DNA of 64,000 nt from Photobacterium salinisoli (GTDB lineage Bacteria; Pseudomonadota; Gammaproteobacteria; Enterobacterales; Vibrionaceae): NCBI RefSeq assembly GCF_003614885.1, contig NZ_QZMS01000007.1:1922001-1986000 (forward strand), given 5' to 3'. Below the pieces are notes generated by a model that made no database searches, was not told where the DNA came from, and saw only the letters and a list, made by a program, of their open reading frames with translations. Positions 18,595-27,450 of this stretch are shown in pieces. The translations under genes and the position numbers were made by a program. Numbering within the stretch: the stretch's first letter is position 1; each line of letters begins with the position of its first letter.

Positions 18595-20151
18595 TTAGCT
18601 GACCGCCAGCCGTTTGCGATCCACTTTTCCGCTGGCGGTTGTCGGCAGGCGGGTCAGCCAGACAAAACGTCCCGGGATCATATAACCGGGCAGATGGGCC
18701 GCAAGGGCCTTGCGCAGTTGCAGGCGGGTCATCGCCGGCGAACCGGTTTCGCTGCGCTCCCCCTGTTCCAGGTACGCCACCAGCATGGCCTGCTCGCCCT
18801 CGCCTTCCAGCGTGACTGCGGCATCCCTGACCAGCTCCAGACCGCGAAGGCGCGCTTCAATTTCCCCCAACTCGATCCGGTAGCCACGCAGTTTAACCTG
18901 ACCGTCCAGGCGGCCAAGGTACTGATAGCAGTCATCCGCCAGCCGCCGGACATTATCACCGGTTCGGTAATAGCGCAGGCCATCACCGCGGGTGACAAAC
19001 TGACGCGCGGTCAGATCTGCCCGTTGCCAGTAACCGTCACTGAGCGCATCACCGTAAATACACAGCTCACCTTCCTGACCCACAGCAACCGGCTGATCAT
19101 TGTCATCCAGCACCAGGTGACCATAACCGGTCAGGCTGCGGCCTATGGTCACCGGCTGATCAGGCTGCACCTGTGACATCAGTGACCAGACCGTCGCTTC
19201 TGTCGGGCCATAGCAGTTCCACAGCACCGCGCAGCGCGATAATAGCTGCTGCGCCAGCCCGCTATCCAAGGCTTCGCCACCTGTCAGAGCCCTCAGCCCG
19301 GCTTGCCCTTGCCAGCCGGTATTGACCAGCATCCGCCAGAAAGTCGGCGTGGCCTGAAGCGTATTGAGCGAGGGATAACGTGTCAGAATAGCGGCAACCG
19401 CATGGGGATCTTTATGCTCTTCGCTGGTGGTCAGCCGCAAACGGCCGCCCACCAGCAAAGGGGCAAAAATCTCCAGCATTGAGATATCAAAGGCGATCGT
19501 GGTGATCAGCAGCCAGTGACACTCATCATCCAGTCCCAGTCGTTCCACGGCGGCACACAAGAATGTTGCCAGCGCCTGATGACTGATCACCACCCCTTTC
19601 GGCTTGCCGGTCGAACCCGAGGTAAACATCATGTAGGCCGTGGTTTCCGGAGGCAGTGAAGGGGGGCTGATTGGCACCGCCTTGCCCGCTTGCGGCTGCC
19701 GTGCTCCTTCAGCATCCACAGCCAGCACCGGACAGCAAAAGCCGATGGGCTCGGCCTCCTCTCTGCCCGTCTCCAGCACCGCATCCAGCTGCGCTTCCTC
19801 CGCAATGTCTTTTAACCGGCCTGCAGGAAACAAGGGATCGAGCGGCACAAAAGCAATGCCGGACAACAGGCAGGCCAGCAAGGTTGCAATCAAGGCCGGT
19901 GACCGTTCCAAGTGAATCCCCACCCGATTGCCCGGCTGCAAACCTGCCTGATTCAGTTGCCATTGCACCCGGCTGACTGCCACCCGCAATTCGCGATAGC
20001 TGACGGACTGCTCGCCAAAATCAATCGCCACCTGCCCGGATTCGGCCGCCCCGATCAGGGCGGCCTCCAGCATAGCCGTTAAGTGCACAGACGCTGAACG
20101 CATAGGATCCGGGGCGAGGCTTTGCTCACTCTGCTCGTTACTCGCCAGCAT
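18595..20151 (-). CDS. amoH: Free-standing NRPS adenylation protein, predicted glycine-activating (AmoH-like)
   Basis: This protein of about 518 residues is a single adenylation domain without carrier protein. It has core A3 MMFTSGSTGKPKG, A5 NCYGPTEATVW, A7 YYRTGDNVR, A8 LDGQVKLRGYRIELGEIE and A10 TASGKVDRK. Aligned by eye to GrsA, the specificity residues read D-I-L-Q-L-G-C-V-W, very close to the glycine code. ATG 20151 follows GGGAG and overlaps the end of the upstream NRPS gene by 14 bases. That NRPS ends in a condensation domain and a carrier protein without its own adenylation domain, so this enzyme probably loads that carrier in trans. Amonabactins occur with and without Gly, which a trans-acting Gly loader would explain. 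Confidence 0.88.
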   Translation of the reverse strand: MLASNEQSEQSLAPDPMRSASVHLTAMLEAALIGAAESGQVAIDFGEQSVSYRELRVAVSRVQWQLNQAGLQPGNRVGIHLERSPALIATLLACLLSGIAFVPLDPLFPAGRLKDIAEEAQLDAVLETGREEAEPIGFCCPVLAVDAEGARQPQAGKAVPISPPSLPPETTAYMMFTSGSTGKPKGVVISHQALATFLCAAVERLGLDDECHWLLITTIAFDISMLEIFAPLLVGGRLRLTTSEEHKDPHAVAAILTRYPSLNTLQATPTFWRMLVNTGWQGQAGLRALTGGEALDSGLAQQLLSRCAVLWNCYGPTEATVWSLMSQVQPDQPVTIGRSLTGYGHLVLDDNDQPVAVGQEGELCIYGDALSDGYWQRADLTARQFVTRGDGLRYYRTGDNVRRLADDCYQYLGRLDGQVKLRGYRIELGEIEARLRGLELVRDAAVTLEGEGEQAMLVAYLEQGERSETGSPAMTRLQLRKALAAHLPGYMIPGRFVWLTRLPTTASGKVDRKRLAVS

Positions 20152-23100
20152 CTGCCGTCTCCCTTTCCGCTTGGTCAGCACCCGCCGGCTGTCCCCATTG
20201 CGCGCGCTCAGCACTCAGTGCCCGGCACATCGCATCCGGTGTGGCATGCTGATACAGAAAAGCTAAGGTCACAGGCTGCGTGACCCCCATCGCCAGCACA
20301 TCGTGCATATTCAGCGCATGATTCAGGCGTTGCACCAGACCAATAGCAGCCAGCGAATCTATCCCCAGCGCGCACAAAGGCAGATACCAGTTGTCATTGT
20401 CCGGCGTCACCGGCTGCAGGGTACTTTGCTGCCATACCTCACTGATCAGACGCGCCACTTCAGGCGACATCACGCCCTGCTCAGTGTGTGTTTGCTCTGG
20501 CTGAGCCTTCGCCGCCTGAGACGGCACAGCCTGATTAGCGACTTCAAAGGGGGTCAGCGGCAATGCCTGTTGCGGCTCGGCAGCGATCACCTGCAGCAGT
20601 TCCGCCTGCCACAACATCAGCACTTCACTGGCCCGCGATGGCTCGATCTGCATGGCATCAAATTCAAAGCGCAGCGATAACTGGCCGCCCACTTCATTGA
20701 CGACCAGACTGAGCGGGATCTCCACTTTTTCAAACGCCGGGCCAAACTCAGGACGCAGTCTTGCGTCGTCCGTCTCCTTCTGACGATTGGCATCTGCCTC
20801 AGCGCGCGGATAGTTCTCATAGACAAACACGCTGTCAAACAGGCGGCCGCGGCCGGCCTGCAAGGCCATCAGCGACTGGGTCGCATGCTGGTTCAGCGCC
20901 ATGGCTTCTCCCTGCAGCTGAGTCAGCTGGCTGGCAAGCGAATCGCCATCCTGCCAGGTCATGATCAGCGGCAAGGTGTTGATATACAGCCCAACACTGG
21001 CGGCAATACCGGCCACCGGCGCATCACGCCCCGGGACCACATTGCCCACGATAGTGGTGGCTTTAAACGATGGCAGGCCGGTCAGACGGGCAATCAGGCG
21101 GTGCCAGGCAAACTGCGCCACGGTACTGTGAGTCACGCCGACCTGACGCGCAAAGTGCTGCAGCGCCGTCTGGGCTTGCGCGCTCAGCACGGTTTTCACC
21201 ACGTCAGGCTGTTGCTGGAGCGGTGAAGTGGCGAAATCCGGCCCGAACAGCACAGTTAAATCATCAGCCTGAGCCGTTGCCAGTGCTTTGCCTGTCCAGA
21301 AGGCAGCCGTATCCGACTGGCTGCTGAGCGCATACTCAGCATGGGCCAGATAGGCCTGATCGACCGGCAGCAAAGCGGACAGATCATCACTATCATGATC
21401 CGCCAGCGCCTCATAGGCCTGATGCAGCGCCGCAAACAGACGCGGGCCACTCCAGCCGTCAATCACAGCATGGTGACAGCTGACGATCACCCGGATGTCG
21501 TCATCGGCCAGACGGAAACAGCGCACGCGCAGCAAGGTATCGCCATCCAGCGCAATACCGCGCTGACGATCGTGCTGGCAGTATTCGGCGATCAGCCCCT
21601 CTGCATTGTCCTCGCCGGTCAGATCCACCACCTCGAACGGCAGAACCGGCTGACGCTGCACCACCTGGATCAGCTGATTACCTGTGCTGTGAGGGCCGAT
21701 CAGCACGGTCCGCAAAGCCGGGTAAGCTGCCGAGACGGCCTGCCATGCCTGCTGATATCGCGCCAGATCCACCGGCTGCCGGTAACAGATCGGCGTCTGC
21801 AGCAGATAGGCGTCATCGTCCGGACAGCGCTGCTGATGGGCAAACATGCTTTGCTGCAGCGACGAAGCCGGCAGCAGTGCGTCTATGTCAAACCGCTCGC
21901 TCAGCCTGTCCAGTTCCGGCTGAGTCAGACTGACCAGCGGATAATCCGATGGTGTCGACTGCCGCCCGTGAGATTCCGCATGCTGTTCGCAGTAACGGAT
22001 CATGTCCAGCAGGTGGGTTTTGAAAGCGGCCATGAACTGTTCGCTCAGCGCCTGATCCAGCACCCCGACCTGACGCAGCGTCAGCTGGCCGTCGTAGATC
22101 CCGCCATGCAGACTGAGCAGCTCCGCGCCCGGGTTCAGTGGCGAGGCCGTTTGCCCCGGCACCACAGGCAAAGGCCGCCACAGCTCGGCCTGCTGTCCCT
22201 GTTTCTGGGTCTGACGGCCGAGATAGTTAAAGACAACCGGCGAGAAGGTCAGCTGATCACCCTGAGGGTGATAGCAGCGCAGGGCGTTGAAACCGACCCC
22301 GTTATCCGGGATCTGACGCAGGGCTTCTTTGGCCTGTTTGATGGTTTCAGCCAGTGACGGCTGCACCGCCACAGTGCATGGATAGGTACTGGTAAACCAG
22401 CCCACGGTGCGGCTGACATCCAGTTGTGTGCCAATCTCTTCCCGGCCATGACCTTCGAGCATGACGGTGGACTGTTCGCCCCAGCCCAGCGCCTTGAGTG
22501 TCACGCTGAGGGCTGACAGCAGCAGATCACGCACCTCAGTGCTGAAGGCGGTATTGGCCGGGCCAACCAGACGGTCGGTCTCCGCCTGATCCAGCTGCAG
22601 CATGGCCTGACTCGGAATCACCTTACCGTCACTGTCTTGATTGAGCACAGCCGGCAGTCCGCTGTGGCTGGCTTTATCAAGCTGGCTGCGCCAGTAGTCA
22701 AACTGCGCAGGATGGCGCTCGGCGTAATCCTTCAGCGCTTCGCCCCACTGACGGTAGCTGGAGGTTTTCTCCGCCAGCGGCAGTCCTTGTGACAAGCGCT
22801 GCAGATCATCAGCCAGGATCCGCCAGGAGACCGCATCGACCACCCAGTGGTGCAGCGCCAGGAACAGACCGGTCCGGGACGCCGTGGCATCCTCACCCGG
22901 CAGATGACGGATCCGCGCCCAGGCCATGACTGGCCCGTTGACGAGATCAAACTGCGACTGCAGCGCTGTCAGGGCATCATACAATTGCTCTTGCGTCATC
23001 CCGGCGGCATCCAGCTCTGTCAGTTCAGGGACAGTCACAGAGGCCTGATAACGCTGGCGCCGCACGCCATTTTCTTCAGTGACCCGCAGACGCAAGGCAT

Positions 23101-26100
23101 CATGATGGGCCAGTAACCGGGTCATGATCTCAGTCAGGCGGGCCGAATCCAGATCCGGAATGGCCAGCACCACCGCCTGATTCCAGTGCGCCGGACGGGC
23201 GAAAGGCTGGGCATCGAACCAGCGCTGAATCGGATGCAAATCAAAGCTGCCGGACAGCTGGCCCTGCTCAGCGTCAACCGCCCGTTCAGTCTCAGCATGC
23301 GCGGCCAGGGTCCGGCACAATTTACGGACCGTCTTGGCTTCAAACACATCTTTCACGGTGCAGGCAAAACCGGCATCACGCAGCCGGGTGTTGAGCTGGA
23401 TACTCAGGATTGAGTCGCCGCCGAGGCGGAAGAAATCATCTTCCACGCCCAGTTCGGTATTGAGCACTTCCTGCCAGATCGCCAGCACCTGCGCTTCCAT
23501 GTCGTTTTCCGGCTGAACCCCGTCTCCTGTCGTGATCTGACGCTCAGGCAGGCGGCTGATATCCAGCTTGCCGTTCACTGTCAGCGGCAGCTCATCGAGC
23601 ATAATCAGCTCTGCCGGCACCATGTATTCCGGTAAGATCCGCGCCGCGGCAGACAGGATCTGCCCCGGGTCCGGCTGTCGCTGATTCACGGCCGATGAGG
23701 TTTCAGCGGTGGCATAGGCCACCAGCTGGCGCTGCGCGCCTTCCCCGGCGACAATCACCCGCACCTGATGCAGCTGCGGCGCCACTTTGGCAATCTGACT
23801 TTCAATTTCGGCCAGTTCAATCCGGTAACCGCGCAGTTTCACCTGCTGATCCATGCGTCCCAGGTATTCCACCTCGCCGTTATTGAGCCAGCGTGCCTTA
23901 TCGCCGGTGCGGTAACAGCGCACGCTCTGTCCGCCAATCTCCACAGTCACAAACACTTTGGCCGTCAATGCCGGCTGGTTCAGGTAACCCCGCGCCAGGC
24001 CCAGACCGGCCAGACACAACTCGCCCGCGACACCCACAGGGCACAGCTGGCCCTGTGCATCAAGGATCAGGGCCTGAGTATTATCGACCGGATGGCCTAT
24101 GGTCACCGGCTCACCCGGTTGCAGTTCTTTGACCAGTGCAGTCACAGTAAACTCAGTCGGACCGTACATATTGAGCAGGCGCAATGTACCCTGCCAGCTG
24201 GCCGCCAGGGTGGCCGGACACGCTTCACCGCCAAAGCCGACCGTTCTGAGCGAGCTCAACGGACGCGGTGTCATGGCGGCAAACAGCGCCGTCGAGCTGA
24301 TCATGTGCGTGGCGCCATGCGCCTCGGCCTGATCGAGCAAAGTGTCATCCGGTTCGCCGAGCACCAGCTGCGCCCCGGCAAACAAGGGCAGGATGGCCGT
24401 CATGTTACCGGCATCAAAAGCCAGCGACATAGGATTAAACATCACGCTGTCCGGGGTCAGCGCCAGTCGGCTGGTATGGTCGGTCAGCACATTGACAAAC
24501 GCCCCGTGCTCGACTTCCACTCCTTTCGGCAGACCAGTCGAGCCCGAGGTATAAATGACATAAGCCAGATCTTCCGCGCTGACATTCACGGCGGGCGGTG
24601 TGTCCGGCGCCTGAGACAGCGACGCGATGATCGGCTCATCGGTCACATTGATGATCTGGCAGCCCGTCAATGCCGCATGAGATTCAGCAAACCGCGCATC
24701 CGGCGCAATAATCACAGCCAGTTGTGCATCATCGACCAGATGCTGCAAGCGGGCGGTCGGATAGGCAGGATCGAGCGGCACATAGCTCATCCCGGCTTTC
24801 CAGGCTGCCAGCGCCGCCACCGCATACTGAGTGGTCCGGCTGGCCACCACGCCAATTTTGTTCTCCGCAGGCTGAGGTTCGCTGTGCGGCTGCTGAGTCA
24901 GTAAATAATGCGCCAGCCGGTTTGCCGCCTGATCCAGTTCCTGATAGGTCAGCGTCCGGTCGAAACCGGTCACCGCCGGCTGGGCCGGACATTCTGCCGC
25001 ATGACGGCTCACTCGGTCATGAATCAACATGGGGGCATCGACGCGGGCAGGCAAACTTGCCAGTGCCTGAGCGATGCTGTCCTGATGCGCGTGATCAACC
25101 ATAGGCAACTGCATCACATTGGCGTGAGGCGCCGCCAGAATACCGTCCAGCAACATCAGGAACATGTCTGCAAAACGTGCCACGGTCTGATGTTCAAACA
25201 CGCCTTTGCTGTAGAGCCATTCCAGCCGCACGCCGTCAACCAGTTCGGTGACCTTGAGTGACAGATCGGTTTTTGCCGGTAGTACCGGCGAAGGCTCTTC
25301 CACTGCGCCACAGCCAGGGATCAGATCGTTAAAATCCACCTTGGCCTGATAGACCAGCATGATCTGGAAGATAGGGTTCAGGGCTGTGGTCCGGTCGGCC
25401 CCGATCGCTTCGCTGAGAGATTCAAATCGGAACAACTGATGATCAAAGGCCGCCAGATCCTGCTCACGGCAGTAACGCAGATAGTCGGCAAAGGTCAGGC
25501 GCTCATCAAGCTGGGTCCGCAGCACTATGGTATTGACGAAAAAGCCCACCACATCTTCGATATCGGCGCGCTCCCGGTAGGCCAGCGGTGTCCCGATCAC
25601 CACATCCTTATCACCGCCCAGACGGGCCATCAGCAGCGAGAACACGGCATGCAGGCCGATAAAATACGAGCTGCTGTTCTGCTGACACAGGCGCTGGAAC
25701 TGCTGCCACTTCGGCAGAGAAATCTCAGAGAACACCAGCGCGCCGTCATTGTTGTGACTGGCCGGGCGCGGTTTATCCAGCGGCAGGGCATGCACTTCCG
25801 GGATGCCTTTCAGGCGCTCGACCCAGAACGGCCGAAACTCTTCATGGTAGTCACGAAACGCCGGTGAGTTGAGCCAGTGGGCGTAATCGATATAGTTGAC
25901 CGCTGTCGGTGTCACCGGCTGCTGCTGGTTATTCTGATACGCCAGAAAGGCCTGCTTGAAATCGGCAAACATGTTTTTCACCGACCAGCCATCAGAAATG
26001 ATGTGGTGCTGGGTCAGCATCAGCAGATGCTCCTCCTCCCCCAGCCTGACCAGCTCGACCCGGGTCAGACCGCCCTGTTCCAGATCAAACGGCCGGTAAA

Positions 26101-26620
26101 TGTCTTCCTCGACCATTTTCAGCAGTGCCTGCTCACGCGCGGCTTTGTCCAGATGGGACAAGTCATGGTGCGTTACCGTCAGCTCAGTCTGCGGCGCAAT
26201 GTGCTGCTCGCCTTTACCCTGGCTGTTGCGAATAAAGCGGGTTCGCAGGCTGGCATGTTTTTGCGCCAGTGCCGAGAAGGCGTATTCCAGCGCCCCGACA
26301 TCCAGCTTGCCGGTGAGACGAAAATGCACCGGCATGTTGTACAGGTGCGAGTTGTCTTCGTATTGCTCGATAAACCACAAACCGCTTTGCGAGAAAGAAA
26401 GCGGCCCGGAGGCCGCCTGTTGTACCGGAATGGGTTGCTCATAGGCCTGGCGGGCGCTCAGGCAACGGATGATGGCGTCTTTATTGTCGCGGATCTGCTG
26501 TCCGATCTCCGGTGTCAGTGCCTGCTTGCTGCACTGAGAGATCAGCTGACCTTTCTCATTCAGTGCCAGCCGGACGCCTTTGCGCTCAAGATCCGCCAAA
26601 AATGAAATCATGTCTGTCAT
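20138..26620 (-). CDS. amoG: NRPS, docking-C-A-PCP-E-C-PCP (AmoG-like)
   Basis: The protein has about 2160 residues. In order it shows a TubC-type docking domain (about 4-55), a C domain (HHIISDGWS, about 205), an A domain (YTSGSTGLPKG), a PCP (GGDSILS, about 1095) and an E domain. The E domain is marked by LHPIQRWF, HHWVVDAVSW, EGHGRE and VGWFTSTYP. A second C domain (HHAVIDGWS) and a terminal PCP (ALGIDSL) complete it. There is no A domain in the last module and no thioesterase. The first A domain reads D-A-M-I-G-G-M-V-T by eye, which I cannot assign; with the E domain, D-Phe/D-Trp of amonabactin would fit. ATG 26620 follows CAGGAAAAC and is preferred to a GTG 18 bases upstream. It is the sixth gene of the operon. 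Confidence 0.93.
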   Translation of the reverse strand: MTDMISFLADLERKGVRLALNEKGQLISQCSKQALTPEIGQQIRDNKDAIIRCLSARQAYEQPIPVQQAASGPLSFSQSGLWFIEQYEDNSHLYNMPVHFRLTGKLDVGALEYAFSALAQKHASLRTRFIRNSQGKGEQHIAPQTELTVTHHDLSHLDKAAREQALLKMVEEDIYRPFDLEQGGLTRVELVRLGEEEHLLMLTQHHIISDGWSVKNMFADFKQAFLAYQNNQQQPVTPTAVNYIDYAHWLNSPAFRDYHEEFRPFWVERLKGIPEVHALPLDKPRPASHNNDGALVFSEISLPKWQQFQRLCQQNSSSYFIGLHAVFSLLMARLGGDKDVVIGTPLAYRERADIEDVVGFFVNTIVLRTQLDERLTFADYLRYCREQDLAAFDHQLFRFESLSEAIGADRTTALNPIFQIMLVYQAKVDFNDLIPGCGAVEEPSPVLPAKTDLSLKVTELVDGVRLEWLYSKGVFEHQTVARFADMFLMLLDGILAAPHANVMQLPMVDHAHQDSIAQALASLPARVDAPMLIHDRVSRHAAECPAQPAVTGFDRTLTYQELDQAANRLAHYLLTQQPHSEPQPAENKIGVVASRTTQYAVAALAAWKAGMSYVPLDPAYPTARLQHLVDDAQLAVIIAPDARFAESHAALTGCQIINVTDEPIIASLSQAPDTPPAVNVSAEDLAYVIYTSGSTGLPKGVEVEHGAFVNVLTDHTSRLALTPDSVMFNPMSLAFDAGNMTAILPLFAGAQLVLGEPDDTLLDQAEAHGATHMISSTALFAAMTPRPLSSLRTVGFGGEACPATLAASWQGTLRLLNMYGPTEFTVTALVKELQPGEPVTIGHPVDNTQALILDAQGQLCPVGVAGELCLAGLGLARGYLNQPALTAKVFVTVEIGGQSVRCYRTGDKARWLNNGEVEYLGRMDQQVKLRGYRIELAEIESQIAKVAPQLHQVRVIVAGEGAQRQLVAYATAETSSAVNQRQPDPGQILSAAARILPEYMVPAELIMLDELPLTVNGKLDISRLPERQITTGDGVQPENDMEAQVLAIWQEVLNTELGVEDDFFRLGGDSILSIQLNTRLRDAGFACTVKDVFEAKTVRKLCRTLAAHAETERAVDAEQGQLSGSFDLHPIQRWFDAQPFARPAHWNQAVVLAIPDLDSARLTEIMTRLLAHHDALRLRVTEENGVRRQRYQASVTVPELTELDAAGMTQEQLYDALTALQSQFDLVNGPVMAWARIRHLPGEDATASRTGLFLALHHWVVDAVSWRILADDLQRLSQGLPLAEKTSSYRQWGEALKDYAERHPAQFDYWRSQLDKASHSGLPAVLNQDSDGKVIPSQAMLQLDQAETDRLVGPANTAFSTEVRDLLLSALSVTLKALGWGEQSTVMLEGHGREEIGTQLDVSRTVGWFTSTYPCTVAVQPSLAETIKQAKEALRQIPDNGVGFNALRCYHPQGDQLTFSPVVFNYLGRQTQKQGQQAELWRPLPVVPGQTASPLNPGAELLSLHGGIYDGQLTLRQVGVLDQALSEQFMAAFKTHLLDMIRYCEQHAESHGRQSTPSDYPLVSLTQPELDRLSERFDIDALLPASSLQQSMFAHQQRCPDDDAYLLQTPICYRQPVDLARYQQAWQAVSAAYPALRTVLIGPHSTGNQLIQVVQRQPVLPFEVVDLTGEDNAEGLIAEYCQHDRQRGIALDGDTLLRVRCFRLADDDIRVIVSCHHAVIDGWSGPRLFAALHQAYEALADHDSDDLSALLPVDQAYLAHAEYALSSQSDTAAFWTGKALATAQADDLTVLFGPDFATSPLQQQPDVVKTVLSAQAQTALQHFARQVGVTHSTVAQFAWHRLIARLTGLPSFKATTIVGNVVPGRDAPVAGIAASVGLYINTLPLIMTWQDGDSLASQLTQLQGEAMALNQHATQSLMALQAGRGRLFDSVFVYENYPRAEADANRQKETDDARLRPEFGPAFEKVEIPLSLVVNEVGGQLSLRFEFDAMQIEPSRASEVLMLWQAELLQVIAAEPQQALPLTPFEVANQAVPSQAAKAQPEQTHTEQGVMSPEVARLISEVWQQSTLQPVTPDNDNWYLPLCALGIDSLAAIGLVQRLNHALNMHDVLAMGVTQPVTLAFLYQHATPDAMCRALSAERAQWGQPAGADQAERETADAGE

Positions 26621-26652
26621 CGTGTTTTCCTGTTTCACTGTTGGGCGCCTGC

Positions 26653-27450
26653 TCAGGCGTTAAGAATGGCCCCGCCGTCCACCACTATGTCCTGCATGGT
26701 GACATGGCTGGCCAGATCGGACGCCAGGAAAACCACAACCTGAGCGATTTCCTGTGGCTGAGCGATTTTGCCAAGCGGGATCCCCAGCTTGAACTGCTCG
26801 GGGAAACCGGCAATAGTGCGCTGCTCGGCATCATCGCTGTGCCACAGTGAGCGCTGCATCTGGGTATTGGTTGAACCCGGTGACACCAGATTGCAACGCA
26901 CGCCATAGGGTGCCAGCTCCAGAGCAGCACAATTAGCCAGGCTGCTCAGTGCCGCTTTGGACGCGCAGTAGGCTGTCATGTGCTGACGCGGCACATGTGC
27001 CGCATTGGAACTGACAGTCACCACAGCGCCGTGACGCTGCTGCTTGAAAACAGGGATCACCTGCTGCAGCAGGTAAAACACGCCGGACGCATTGACGTTG
27101 AGGCAGGTGTGCCAGTCCTCCACGGTCAGCTCCTCGGTCTGGCCCATCCGCAGAACCCCCGCGACATTGGCCAGCACATCAATCACAGGCGCATCAGCCA
27201 GAATTTGTTGCGCCACGGCTCTGACCGCCTCCGGGTTGCTGATATCCGCCTCATAGATGGCAAAGGGATGCTCAATACCCGCTTCACGCGCGGCGCTGAA
27301 ATCAATATCCAGACCAATCACCTGAGCGCCCAACTGGTGGAAGCTCATGGCGACCGCGTGTCCGATTCCACGGGCTGCCCCGGTCACCCACACCACTTTG
27401 TTCTCGAACTGACCACTGAAGGTCATTGCTGTTTGCTGCTGCGCTGCCAT
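26653..27450 (-). CDS. amoA/entA: 2,3-dihydro-2,3-dihydroxybenzoate dehydrogenase
   Basis: This short-chain dehydrogenase of about 265 residues oxidises 2,3-dihydro-DHB to 2,3-dihydroxybenzoate with NAD+. It has the cofactor motif TGAARGIG (about residues 20-27), NVAG at about 98, and catalytic Ser in TVSSNAAHVPR with YCASK (about 160). The start at 27450 overlaps the upstream NRPS stop (TGATG), and the next NRPS follows after a short gap. Its place between two NRPS genes is the amoF-amoA-amoG order. Confidence 0.93.
   Translation of the reverse strand: MAAQQQTAMTFSGQFENKVVWVTGAARGIGHAVAMSFHQLGAQVIGLDIDFSAAREAGIEHPFAIYEADISNPEAVRAVAQQILADAPVIDVLANVAGVLRMGQTEELTVEDWHTCLNVNASGVFYLLQQVIPVFKQQRHGAVVTVSSNAAHVPRQHMTAYCASKAALSSLANCAALELAPYGVRCNLVSPGSTNTQMQRSLWHSDDAEQRTIAGFPEQFKLGIPLGKIAQPQEIAQVVVFLASDLASHVTMQDIVVDGGAILNA

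Noticed and set aside
20303..26605. Many long plus-strand open frames (for example 21341-22357 and 23768-24904) opposite the NRPS genes
   Set aside because: They are antisense shadows of GC-rich coding sequence; they show no domain, no ribosome-binding site and Gln/His/Arg-rich composition typical of reverse frames.
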